From the NCBI RefSeq assembly GCF_014174275.1, contig NZ_JABEQK010000008.1, positions 124,001 through 188,000 on the forward strand: a DNA stretch of 64,000 nucleotides, written 5' to 3'. This stretch comes from Gluconacetobacter takamatsuzukensis (lineage in GTDB: Bacteria; Pseudomonadota; Alphaproteobacteria; Acetobacterales; Acetobacteraceae). The notes beneath the pieces were generated by a model that had not been told where the DNA came from, made no database searches, and was given only the letters and a program-made list of their open reading frames with translations. A program made the translations under genes and the position numbers. Positions 54,859 through 63,718 of the stretch are shown piece by piece. Each line of letters starts with the position of its first letter. Position 1 is the first letter of the stretch.

Positions 54859-56282
54859 TCGGGCGGGCGTTGGGCCTGGCGGCGGTGGCCGTTCTGCTGC
54901 CTGCCGTCGCATGGGCCGCGCCGGCCTGTACGGTGCGGCGCGGGACGGGCGAGACGGTGATCCGCGCCACCATCCTCACGCCCGACCGGGTGCTGGCACC
55001 GGGGGAGGTGCGCATCGATGCCGCCGGCCGGATCGACTGCGTGGGGGCGCGCTGCGCGGCGCGGCCGGATGCCACGCGCATTCTCTGCCATGACGCGGTG
55101 CTGTCGCCGGGCTTCATCAACACCCACGACCATATCGATTTCGACAATATCGGCCCCCGGCCCGATACGGGCGAGCGCTATGCCCATCGTCACGAGTGGC
55201 GCAAGGGGCTGGACGGCCATCGGCAGTTGCAGGACTTCAAGCCCGACCGCGATCCGCTGTCGGTGAGCTGGACCGAACTGCGCTTTCTGGTCGGGGGCAC
55301 GACCTCCACCGTGGCCGAGCGCATGGCGCCCGGCCTGCTGCGCAACCTCGATTTCCGCGACGGGCTGGAGGGGGTTGCTATGACCCCCGCGACGTACAGG
55401 ATCTTCCCCCTCGACGATGCGTCGGGGATCATGCGCACGCGGGATTGCGACTATGGGCCGCAGCCGGCCACGCACGACCTGGTGGCCCATGGCGGGGCGT
55501 TCCTGGCCCATGTTTCCGAGGGGCGGGACGAGGCGGCCCGCAACGAATTCCGCTGCGAGAGTTCGGAGACCTACGACACCACTCCGCAGCCGGGCGGCGG
55601 GGGGACGAGCCATGACTGGATCATGCCGCAGGCCGTGCTGATCCATGCGGTGGCCCTGACGCCGGAGGATCTGGACCTGGTTGCTGCGCGGCATGCCAGC
55701 CTGGTCTGGTCGCCGCGCAGCAACCTGTCGCTGTATGGACAGACGATGAAGGTGCTGGCGGCCCGGCAGCGGGGCATCACCATCGCGCTGGGATCGGACT
55801 GGCTGCCGTCGGGGTCCATGAACATGAACCGGGAGCTGGCCTGCGCCGTGCGGTACGACCATGGGCATCTGCACGATGCGCTGGGCGATGCGGTATTGTG
55901 GCGCATGGTCACGCTGGATGCGGCGCGGGTCGCGGGGGCGGAGAAGGAGATCGGGAGCATCGCGGTCGGCAAGCTGGCCGACCTGGTGCTGTTTGCAGAC
56001 CCTGCGCATCGTGGGGTCCATGCCGTGGTGCGCGCCACGCCGCAGGACGACATGCTGGTCCTGCGCGGCGGCAGGATGCTGGTGGGACGCAGCGATATCG
56101 TCGACCGGCTGCGCCCGGACTGCGCGGCGATCGCGGTGCCGGGGGCCGCGCTCGAACTGTGTCCGGAGCCTGGGCGGGCTTCGGCGGCGGAGCTGAGCGC
56201 CCATGCCGCCGCGCATGGGCTGTATCCGCTGGCGTTTGCCGGGACGCCGCCCGACGAGCCCCCCTGCGAGACCGCGCCGTAG
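54855..56282 (+). CDS. exported metal-dependent amidohydrolase
   Basis: 475 aa from GTG 54855, coupled to the preceding gene. The signal peptide is LGLAAVAVLLPAVAWAAP. Amidohydrolase motifs are HDH in SPGFINTHDHIDFDN, HVSEG, SLVWSPRSNLSLYG and LGSDWLPSGSMNMNREL, then the composite-domain end GKLADLVLF. Pairing with a nucleoside hydrolase suggests a deaminase for released bases or another ring amide, in the periplasm. The substrate is not assigned. Confidence 0.8.
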   Translation: MIGRALGLAAVAVLLPAVAWAAPACTVRRGTGETVIRATILTPDRVLAPGEVRIDAAGRIDCVGARCAARPDATRILCHDAVLSPGFINTHDHIDFDNIGPRPDTGERYAHRHEWRKGLDGHRQLQDFKPDRDPLSVSWTELRFLVGGTTSTVAERMAPGLLRNLDFRDGLEGVAMTPATYRIFPLDDASGIMRTRDCDYGPQPATHDLVAHGGAFLAHVSEGRDEAARNEFRCESSETYDTTPQPGGGGTSHDWIMPQAVLIHAVALTPEDLDLVAARHASLVWSPRSNLSLYGQTMKVLAARQRGITIALGSDWLPSGSMNMNRELACAVRYDHGHLHDALGDAVLWRMVTLDAARVAGAEKEIGSIAVGKLADLVLFADPAHRGVHAVVRATPQDDMLVLRGGRMLVGRSDIVDRLRPDCAAIAVPGAALELCPEPGRASAAELSAHAAAHGLYPLAFAGTPPDEPPCETAP

Positions 56283-56572
56283 GGCCCGTGGGCAGGCGCG
56301 TGCCGCATCGGCGGCGGGTGCCGGGCGGTGGGTGGCGACGACGGGATTTGCAGGGCGTCGCGGCCGCGATCCGCGCCGGGGAGGGGCAGAGGCGCTGTTG
56401 CGTGCAGGGCAGGGTTCGGCCCGCCGGGTGAAGTTTCGCGTGCAATCCGCGTGCGTCCCCTCTATCTACCCCGGTGAATAGAGAACATCCGTCGGTTCCG
56501 ACCGTGGCCCAGGGGCGCGCGGGCGGCCGGCATGCCCGCCCGGGCCCGCGAAGGAAGTCAGGTCACACACGT

Positions 56573-58396
56573 ATGGACATTCGCAATATCGCCATCATCG
56601 CTCACGTCGACCATGGCAAGACCACGCTGGTCGACCAGCTTCTGAAGCAGTCCGGTTCGTTCCGCGAGAACCAGCATGTCGCCGAGCGCGCGATGGACAG
56701 CAACGACCTGGAGCGCGAGCGCGGCATCACCATCTTGGCCAAGTGCACGTCGGTGGTGTGGAAAGATACCCGCATCAACATCATCGACACCCCGGGCCAC
56801 GCCGATTTCGGCGGTGAGGTCGAGCGCATCCTGAGCATGGTGGACGGCGCGGTGGTGCTGGTGGATTCCGCCGAGGGCGCGCTGCCGCAGACCAAGTTCG
56901 TGGTCGGCAAGGCGCTGGCGCGCGGGCTGAAGCCGATCGTGGTCGTCAACAAGATCGACCGCGGCGATGCCCGCCCGGACGAAGTGCATAACGAGATCTT
57001 CGACCTGTTCGCCGCCTTGGGCGCGAATGACGAGCAGCTGGACTTCCCGATGCTGTACGCCTCGGGCCGCCAGGGCTGGGCGGACGAGGAGCTGGAAGGC
57101 GCGCGCAAGGACCTGGCCCCCATGTTCGACCTGATCGTGCGCCATGTGCCGGCACCGACGGTGGACAAGGAGGCGCCGTTCGCCATGGTCGCCACGATCC
57201 TGGAGAACGACAACTTCCTGGGCCGCGTGCTGACCGGCCGCGTCGAGCAGGGCCGTGCGAAGGTCAACATGCCGGTGCGCGTGCTGCGCCCCGATGGCTC
57301 GGTGGTCGAGACCGGGCGCCTGACCAAGCTGCTGTCCTTCCGTGGCCTGGACCGCGTGCCGGTGGACGAGGCCGAGGCCGGTGACATCGTCGCCGTGGCC
57401 GGCCTGTCGGAAGCGACCATTCCCGAGACCATCGCCTCGCCCGAAGTGACCGAGCCGCTGAAATCGACCCCGGTCGATCCGCCGACCCTGTCGATGACCT
57501 TCCGCCTGAATGACGGCCCGCTGGGCGGCCGCGAGGGCAAGAAGGTGACGTCGCGCCAGATCCGCGACCGTCTGTTCAAGGAGACCGAGGGCAACATCGC
57601 CATTCGCGTGACCGACAGCCCGGAAAGCGAGGCCTTCGAGGTTGCGGGCCGTGGCGAATTGCAGCTGGGCGTGCTGATCGAGCAGATGCGCCGCGAAGGG
57701 TTCGAGCTGACGATCGGCCGCCCGCGCGTGCTGTTCCGCACCAACGAGGAGACCGGCGAGCGCGAAGAGCCGTTCGAAGAGGTGCTGATCGACGTCGACG
57801 AGCCCTATTCGGGCGTGGTCGTCGAGAAGATGGCCATGCGCAAGGGCCTGATGCAGGACATGCAGCCCTCGGGCGGCGGCAAGGTGCGCCTGACGTTCCT
57901 GATCCCGTCGCGCGGGCTGATCGGCTATCACGGCGAATTCCTGACCGACACGCGCGGCACGGGCATCATGAACCGTCTGTTCTCGGGCTATCAGCCATGG
58001 GCCGGCCCGATCGAGGGGCGCCGCAACGGCTCGCTGATCTCGTCGGAAGACGGGGCGACGACGCAGTATTCGCTGTATTCGTTGCAGGAGCGCGGCACCC
58101 TGTTCGTCGATGCCGGCGAGAAGGTGTATGTCGGCATGATCATCGGCGAGCATTCGCGCGAGAACGACCTGGAAGTGAACCCGGTCCGCGAGAAGAAGCT
58201 GACCAACATCCGTGCCGCCGGCAAGGACGAGGCCCTGCTGCTGACGCCGCCGCGCAAGATGAGCCTGGAGCAGGCGATCGCCTATATCGAGGATGACGAG
58301 CTGGTCGAGGTCACGCCCACGGCGGTGCGGATTCGCAAGCGCTATCTGGACCCGCACGAGCGCAAGAAGCGCGACCGCGCCGGCGCCTCGGCCTGA
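56573..58396 (+). CDS. typA: ribosome-associated GTPase TypA/BipA
   Basis: 607 aa: G1 IAHVDHGKTTLVDQL, DTPGHADFGGEVER, VNKIDR, then EF-G-like domains and the BipA C-terminal domain (GTGIMNRLFSGYQPW; RENDLEVNPVREKKLTNIRA). It acts in stress-linked ribosome assembly or translation. ATG 56573 is the family start; the ribosome site is not strong. Upstream in-frame codons do not match. Confidence 0.97.
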   Translation: MDIRNIAIIAHVDHGKTTLVDQLLKQSGSFRENQHVAERAMDSNDLERERGITILAKCTSVVWKDTRINIIDTPGHADFGGEVERILSMVDGAVVLVDSAEGALPQTKFVVGKALARGLKPIVVVNKIDRGDARPDEVHNEIFDLFAALGANDEQLDFPMLYASGRQGWADEELEGARKDLAPMFDLIVRHVPAPTVDKEAPFAMVATILENDNFLGRVLTGRVEQGRAKVNMPVRVLRPDGSVVETGRLTKLLSFRGLDRVPVDEAEAGDIVAVAGLSEATIPETIASPEVTEPLKSTPVDPPTLSMTFRLNDGPLGGREGKKVTSRQIRDRLFKETEGNIAIRVTDSPESEAFEVAGRGELQLGVLIEQMRREGFELTIGRPRVLFRTNEETGEREEPFEEVLIDVDEPYSGVVVEKMAMRKGLMQDMQPSGGGKVRLTFLIPSRGLIGYHGEFLTDTRGTGIMNRLFSGYQPWAGPIEGRRNGSLISSEDGATTQYSLYSLQERGTLFVDAGEKVYVGMIIGEHSRENDLEVNPVREKKLTNIRAAGKDEALLLTPPRKMSLEQAIAYIEDDELVEVTPTAVRIRKRYLDPHERKKRDRAGASA

Positions 58397-58784
58397 CAAG
58401 GCCGTGACCGTCCGGGTGCGTGCATCCGGACGGGCAGGGATGGTTTGGGAGCAGGGCCATGGTGGGTCTCGGGCGAGCGGATGCTCGTCGGAGAGCTGCC
58501 ATGGCCCGATCCGTTTCAGGGGGTGCCGAATACGCCCCTCCGGGTGCGTGGGGGAGTGCTGCGGTTTCGGCGGGGCAGGCGAAATGCATTTTTCGCGGTG
58601 GCATTCTTTCAAAGGTCAAGATGTCATAAGGAAGTCATAAAAGCAGTTGCAGTCGGGGGCCAAAGCTGATAGCGGCGCGTGACATTGGCAGCTCGCCCCG
58701 CCGGGCCTGCGTGGCCCGCGCAACCCCGTTTTTGACGATGCAAGTTCTGGATTAGAAAAAAACCTCTCCGAAAAGGAAGCTCTC
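58397..58784. other. intergenic, no supported gene
   Basis: 388 bases between typA and the diguanylate cyclase. A GTCATAA direct repeat (about 58623 and 58632) lies in a less GC-rich part that may hold the cyclase promoter. Nothing else recognised. Confidence 0.4.
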
Positions 58785-60161
58785 GTGTTTTTCGCCAAGA
58801 ATTTTGTGTCGCTGCCGGTCGAGGAACAATGGAACTATATCATCGCCCATACGCCGGACGGGATCAGGCACGGACTTAGCGAAATCGTCAGGCGGGATGG
58901 CGGGAGCTGCGTCGTCAATTTCTATGAAGCGCTGCTCAACCGGCCCGATGCGGCGGTCTTTCTGGAACGCGATACGGTCGAGCGCCGCCTGCGCGGCAGC
59001 CTGCTGAAATGGCTGGAACGGCTGTTCCCGGCGCATGAGACGGATATTCACGGGCTACGGGCGTTGCAGGAGAAGGTCGGCTCGATCCACGCGCAGCTCG
59101 AGATCTCGCCCAACCTGGTCTCGTATGGCTTCTATTTCGTCAAGATGAGCCTGTGCCTGCTGATCGTCGATCATTTCGAGACGAAGGAAGAGCAGATCAA
59201 GGCCATCATCTACTGCCAGTCCATGGTCGATTTCGCCATGACTTACATGAACAAGGCTTACAATACCGATTTCAGGAAGAAGGTCGAACAGGACCAGTCC
59301 TTCAAGATGTTCTCGCTGGGGCAGGACCTGAATTTCGAGAAGGAGACCCAGAAGGCGACCTTCTTCGACTGGAGCACCCAGGTCCTGTTCTGCCTGTGCG
59401 AGCAGCGTGTGGCCGACCTGCAGACGATCGGCGAATCGCAGTTCGGCCTGTGGATGACCCACAAGGGGCAGAATCTGTTCAAGGGTACCGACGATTTCGT
59501 GCTGCTGGGCGAGATGATCGAGAGCATCGACCGGCGCATCGTGGCGGTGCGGGAGAAGAATGTGGTGCCGGCCGGCTTCGCGGCCGAACTGAGGAACAAC
59601 ATCAAGGATGTCACGTTCCTGACCAACCGGCTGTTCCAGGCGATGGAGGCCCTGCAAAGCGGGCTGGACCCGCTGACCAAGACGCTGACCCGCCGCTTCC
59701 TGGATGTCGTGATCCAGAACGAAATCGCCTTTTCCCTGACCCACGACAAGGAATTCAGCATCGTCCTGCTCGATATCGATTTCTTCAAGAAGATCAACGA
59801 CGGCAGCGGGCATCTGGCGGGGGACGAGGCGCTGCGCCATGTCGCCGACATCATCATGAACACGGTCCGCAGCAACGATTTCGTCTTTCGCTATGGCGGC
59901 GAGGAATTCCTGATCGTGCTGACCGAAAGTTCCAGCGCGGATGCCGCCGACTGCGCCGAGCGCATCCGCAGCCGCATCGAGCAGAGCGCCATTCCGTGCT
60001 CCACGGGCGCCACGCTGTCGCTGACGATTTCGGGCGGGATCGCGACCTTCCAGGGTGGGGTTAAGATCAGCACGCTGATCGATCAGGCGGATCGCGCGCT
60101 CTATGCGGCCAAGGATGCCGGGCGGAACCGCATCGAAATCTACTCCCGCACCTCAGCCTGA
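58785..60161 (+). CDS. dosC: globin-coupled diguanylate cyclase (DosC-like)
   Basis: 458 aa, matching E. coli DosC across its length. The N-terminal sensor globin has the proximal haem His102 in KVGSIHAQLEISPN and a distal-pocket Tyr47 in NFYEALL. The middle domain contains FGLWMTHKGQNLF. The C-terminal GGDEF domain has RYGGEEFLIVL and an RxxD inhibitory site (RSND) five residues before it, so activity and product inhibition are expected. It makes c-di-GMP in response to haem-bound O2. In acetic acid bacteria c-di-GMP controls cellulose synthesis and pellicle formation. No partner phosphodiesterase is adjacent. Confidence 0.93.
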   Translation: MFFAKNFVSLPVEEQWNYIIAHTPDGIRHGLSEIVRRDGGSCVVNFYEALLNRPDAAVFLERDTVERRLRGSLLKWLERLFPAHETDIHGLRALQEKVGSIHAQLEISPNLVSYGFYFVKMSLCLLIVDHFETKEEQIKAIIYCQSMVDFAMTYMNKAYNTDFRKKVEQDQSFKMFSLGQDLNFEKETQKATFFDWSTQVLFCLCEQRVADLQTIGESQFGLWMTHKGQNLFKGTDDFVLLGEMIESIDRRIVAVREKNVVPAGFAAELRNNIKDVTFLTNRLFQAMEALQSGLDPLTKTLTRRFLDVVIQNEIAFSLTHDKEFSIVLLDIDFFKKINDGSGHLAGDEALRHVADIIMNTVRSNDFVFRYGGEEFLIVLTESSSADAADCAERIRSRIEQSAIPCSTGATLSLTISGGIATFQGGVKISTLIDQADRALYAAKDAGRNRIEIYSRTSA

Positions 60162-60314
60162 CCGTAAATGCGGTCTGGCGGCGATCCGGCGCGCGTCCGC
60201 TGTGCTCCGGTGCTAACGGCCAGCAAGGCCGCTCCGCTCCGGTGCTCGCGGACACACGACGGGCGTGCCGCTTCGCGGCACTCTCGCTCATCAGATCGCA
60301 TTTCCGGTCAGGCT
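60155..60314 (+). repeat. 3' palindromic element (family 1, copy D)
   Basis: Outer arms 60155-60177 and 60292-60314 (23 bp, two mismatches) include the dosC stop codon. Inside are GGCGATCCGGCGCGCG, a stem ending GTCCGC/GCGGAC, the GAGCACCGGAGC core repeats, and the hairpin GTGCCGC-TTC-GCGGCAC (60265-60281). Confidence 0.85.
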
Positions 60315-60622
60315 CTTGTGTGGCCGGTTTGGAAACACGCACGCTGGTGGTGTGTCGCATGCCGGGTATGGTTTTGCCGGGCTGACGGTTTGACGCAATT
60401 CGTAATGTTTTTGGGTTTGAGATTGCGTTGCAATTAAGGCAGTGTGCCGCACAATAGGCGGGTATTGAGCTATTTTAATGCGAGACGGGACCGAGGCGGC
60501 GTGCTAGCACTTCAGGGCACGGTCCGTATGCCGCGTTGCGTCGTCTGCCTGAACGGGGATGCCTCTTCCGGGTACGGATCCGGGTGTTGATTGGGATGAA
60601 ATCCTGATTCTGGAGACATTCA
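60315..60622. other. intergenic, lower-GC segment
   Basis: 308 bases without a supported gene. TTGACG near 60390 and an AT-rich run around 60400-60480 suggest promoter sequence for the small exported protein downstream. Confidence 0.4.
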
Positions 60623-60895
60623 ATGATCGTTTCGACACGTCGGTTCCTGGCCGCTCTTTCGACCGTGGCCCTGATGGGCGCCGCCATTCCGGCCATGGCG
60701 CAGGAAGCGCCGGCCACTCCGGCGGCTCCGGCCGCCACCGCCCCGGCGGCGCCCGCCGCCCCGAGCACCCCGGAAGCCGCGCCGGCCACGCCGGCCGCCC
60801 CCGCGACTTCGAGCGAGGCGCCGAAGACGTCCAAGCACAAGCACCACCACAAGAAGAAGACGACCACCACGCCGCCGGCCGATCCGTCCAAGTAA
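60623..60895 (+). CDS. small exported Ala/Pro-rich protein with His/Lys tail
   Basis: 90 aa. The signal peptide is FLAALSTVALMGAAIPAMAQ; the mature part is Ala/Pro/Thr repeats ending in KHKHHHKKKTTTT, which could bind metal ions or polyanions. GGAG precedes ATG 60623. It is followed by its own strong terminator, which suggests good expression. No family recognised. Confidence 0.75.
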   Translation: MIVSTRRFLAALSTVALMGAAIPAMAQEAPATPAAPAATAPAAPAAPSTPEAAPATPAAPATSSEAPKTSKHKHHHKKKTTTTPPADPSK

Positions 60896-60942
60896 TCGGG
60901 CGGTCGCGTCACGGCCGGGCTGCGGCCCGGTGGACGGAACGA

Positions 60943-60975
60943 AGCGGGGGTGGCCTGGCCACCCCCGCTTTTTTT
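60943..60975 (+). terminator. intrinsic terminator
   Basis: AGCGGGGGTGG (60943-60953) pairs with CCACCCCCGCT (60959-60969), followed by seven Ts. It lies between the small exported protein and the convergent helicase. Confidence 0.9.
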
Positions 60976-60981
60976 ATGTGC

Positions 60982-62280
60982 TCAGGCGTCCTCGCGAACC
61001 TTCTGGGCGGCGGCGCGGGCGGCGGCTTTTTCTTCCTCGGTCCAGACCTTGCGCTCGCGCTTCTGCTGCGGCTTGACTTCCTTGGCCGGGGCGCCGCCCA
61101 GCACGGGGGGGCGCATGGTCGAGTTGCGGGCCGCTTCCGAATGCCATTCATGGTCATCGTGGACGGTTAGGGTGCGGCCGATTTCGCGCTCCACGTCGCG
61201 CAGCCAGGCCCGCTGCTCGGCATCGCAGAGGGTGACGGCGAAGCCGGTGCGGCCCGCGCGGCCGGTGCGGCCGATGCGGTGGACGTAGCTTTCCGGCAGG
61301 CTCGGCAGGTCGTGGTTGAAGACGTGCGTCACCGTATCGACGTCGATGCCGCGTGCCGCGATGTCGGTGGCCACCAGCACCTGTGCGGCGCCGGTGCGGA
61401 AGGCGTCCAGCGCGCGCTCGCGCTGGCCCTGCGACTTGTTGCCGTGCAGGGCCTCGGCGGTGATGCCGGCCTCGGTGATGAAGGCGCAGACTTCGTTGGC
61501 GATGTTCTTCTGCAAGGTGAAGACCACGGCCTGGCCCATGCCCGGTGTCTGCAGCAGCGCCAGCAGGGCCGCCTTCTTGTCGGCCGCGTCGACGAACATG
61601 ACCGACTGTTCGATCCGGTCGACGGTGGTCGAGGGCGGGGCGATCTCGACCTTTGCCGGGTCGCGCAGGAGGCTTTCGGCCAGCGCGGTGATGGATCTGG
61701 GCATCGTGGCCGAGAACAGTACTGTGTGCCGGTCCTTCGGCAGCGTCGCGACGATGCGCTCGATCGGCTTGGCGAAGCCCATGTCGAGCATCTGGTCGGC
61801 CTCGTCCAGCACCAGGGCCTCGAGCTGCGACAGGTCGCACAGGCCCTGGGTGACCAGGTCCAGCAACCGGCCCGGCGCGGCCACGATAATGTCCACGCCG
61901 TCCTTGAGCGCATTGACCTGGTGGAACTGGCTGACGCCGCCGAAGATCGTCGTCACGCTGAGGTTCAGGTGGCGGCCGAAACGCTCGAAACCATCGGCGA
62001 TCTGCGAGACCAGTTCGCGCGTGGGGGCGAGGACCAGCACGCGGGCGCCGCCCTTGGGGGCGGGGCGGGGGGATTCGGCCAGGCGGTGCAGCAGCGGCAG
62101 TGCGAACGCGGCGGTCTTGCCGGTGCCGGTCTGGGCCATGCCAAGCAGGTCGCGGCCTTCCAGCAGCATCGGGATCGACCGGGCCTGGATGGGGGTGGGG
62201 GTGGTGTAGCCTTCCTCGGCCAGGGCGCGCAGCACGGTCGGCGCGAGGGCGAGGTCGGCAAATGTCATGGACATGGTCAA
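60982..62280 (-). CDS. rhlE: DEAD-box ATP-dependent RNA helicase, RhlE-like
   Basis: 432 aa: Q motif (GYTTPTPIQARSIP), AQTGTGKT, APTRELV, PGRLLDL, DEAD, SATMP, and HRIGRTGRAGRTG in order, then a basic tail. It unwinds short RNA duplexes in ribosome assembly or mRNA decay. A GGAGG stands 6 bases before a TTG at 62280, which is why that start is listed; ATGs at 62274 and 62268 are alternatives. Confidence 0.92.
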   Translation of the reverse strand: MTMSMTFADLALAPTVLRALAEEGYTTPTPIQARSIPMLLEGRDLLGMAQTGTGKTAAFALPLLHRLAESPRPAPKGGARVLVLAPTRELVSQIADGFERFGRHLNLSVTTIFGGVSQFHQVNALKDGVDIIVAAPGRLLDLVTQGLCDLSQLEALVLDEADQMLDMGFAKPIERIVATLPKDRHTVLFSATMPRSITALAESLLRDPAKVEIAPPSTTVDRIEQSVMFVDAADKKAALLALLQTPGMGQAVVFTLQKNIANEVCAFITEAGITAEALHGNKSQGQRERALDAFRTGAAQVLVATDIAARGIDVDTVTHVFNHDLPSLPESYVHRIGRTGRAGRTGFAVTLCDAEQRAWLRDVEREIGRTLTVHDDHEWHSEAARNSTMRPPVLGGAPAKEVKPQQKRERKVWTEEEKAAARAAAQKVREDA

Positions 62281-62458
62281 GCGGCGCCTCCGGCGCGGAA
62301 TAAGGCTGCGCCTGTTGGGGCTTCGCTGGTTCGGGATGCGGACTTTCTACGGGCGATGGTGGGGCGCGTCAACGCGCGGGGGCGGGGCGTGCTGTGGATT
62401 TACGGGCAGCGAAAGCCGCCGGCGCGCACGGATGATGCGTCACCCGCGCGCGGCCGGG

Positions 62459-63718
62459 TCAGGCGGAGGTGTAGCGGTCGATGGACAGGTCCAGGTGCGG
62501 GATGGCGGGGCGGCGGCCGTCGATCAGGTCGGCCAGGAGCTGGCCGGAGCCGCAGGCCATGGTCCAGCCCAGCGTGCCGTGGCCGGTGTTGAGCCACAGA
62601 TTGCCGAAGCGGCCGGCGGGGCCGATGACCGGGGTGCCGTCGGGGGTGTTGGGGCGCAGGCCGGTCCAGTAGGTAGCGCGGCCGAGGTCGCCGCCGCCGA
62701 ACAGTTCGGAGAAGGACAGTTCCAGCGTGCGGCGGCGGTCGGGGCTGAGGCGCAGGTCGTAGCCGGTGAGTTCGGCGGTGCCGCCGATGCGGATGCGGTC
62801 GCCCAGGCGGGTCATGGCGACCTTGTAGCTCTCGTCATTGACGGTGGAGGTGGGGGCGCGGGCCTCGTCGGTCAGCGGGACGGTCAGGGAATAGCCCTTG
62901 ACCGGATAGACCGGCAGCCTGATCCCCAGCGGGCGCAGCATCAGCGGCGAGTAGCTGCCCAGTGCCAGCACATAGGCATCGCCCGTCAGCCGGCCCGCCG
63001 TGGTGCGCACGCCCATGATCTCGGTGGCGCCGGCGTCCAGCCCCTCGATCCCGGTTTCGTAGAGGAAGGTCACGCCCAGTTCCTCGGCCTTCTGCGACAG
63101 GCGCTGGGTGAACATGTGGGCGTCGCCGGATTCGTCGCCGGGAAGGTACAGGCCGCCTTTCAGCAGGTGGCGGGCGTGGGCCAGGCCGGGTTCGCGCGCC
63201 ACGATCTGCGTGACGTCCAGCAATTGGTGCGGGACGTTGCTTTCGGTGAGCAGGCGCATGTCGTCCTGCGCGTGGTCGAGCTGGGCCTGGGTGCGGAAAA
63301 GCTGGATCAGGCCCTTCTGCCGGTCGTCATAGGTGATGCCGGTTTCGGCGCGCAGGGCCGTCAGGCAGTCGCGGCTATATTCCGCCACCCGAAGCATCCG
63401 CGCCTTGTTGACGTCGTAGGCATGGGCATTGCAGTTGGCCAGCAGCTGCGTCATCCACCGCAGCATCGGCAGGTCCAGCCGTGCGCGGATGACCAGCGGG
63501 CTGTTCTGCTTCATCATCCAGCCCAGCGCCTTCAGCGGCAGGCCGGGCATGGCCCATGGGGTGGAATAGCCGGGCGAGACCTGGCCCGCATTGGCGAAGG
63601 ATGTTTCCATCGCGGCGGCGGGCTGGCGGTCGACCACCGTAACTTCGTGACCCTGCCTGGCCAGATACCAGGCGGTGGTGACGCCGATGACCCCGGCGCC
63701 CAAGACGATTACCTTCAC
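62459..63718 (-). CDS. dadA: D-amino acid dehydrogenase small subunit
   Basis: Oxidises D-alanine to pyruvate and ammonia, passing electrons to the respiratory chain. 419 aa: FAD motif VIVLGAGVIGVTTAWYLARQGHEV, SFANAGQVSPGYSTPWAMPG, and C-terminal GRFGNLWLNTGHGTLGWTMACGSG (quoted in part as NLWLNTGHGTLGW). The start is GTG 63718 with AGGGAG upstream, overlapping the alr stop by 3 bases. Confidence 0.94.
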   Translation of the reverse strand: MKVIVLGAGVIGVTTAWYLARQGHEVTVVDRQPAAAMETSFANAGQVSPGYSTPWAMPGLPLKALGWMMKQNSPLVIRARLDLPMLRWMTQLLANCNAHAYDVNKARMLRVAEYSRDCLTALRAETGITYDDRQKGLIQLFRTQAQLDHAQDDMRLLTESNVPHQLLDVTQIVAREPGLAHARHLLKGGLYLPGDESGDAHMFTQRLSQKAEELGVTFLYETGIEGLDAGATEIMGVRTTAGRLTGDAYVLALGSYSPLMLRPLGIRLPVYPVKGYSLTVPLTDEARAPTSTVNDESYKVAMTRLGDRIRIGGTAELTGYDLRLSPDRRRTLELSFSELFGGGDLGRATYWTGLRPNTPDGTPVIGPAGRFGNLWLNTGHGTLGWTMACGSGQLLADLIDGRRPAIPHLDLSIDRYTSA

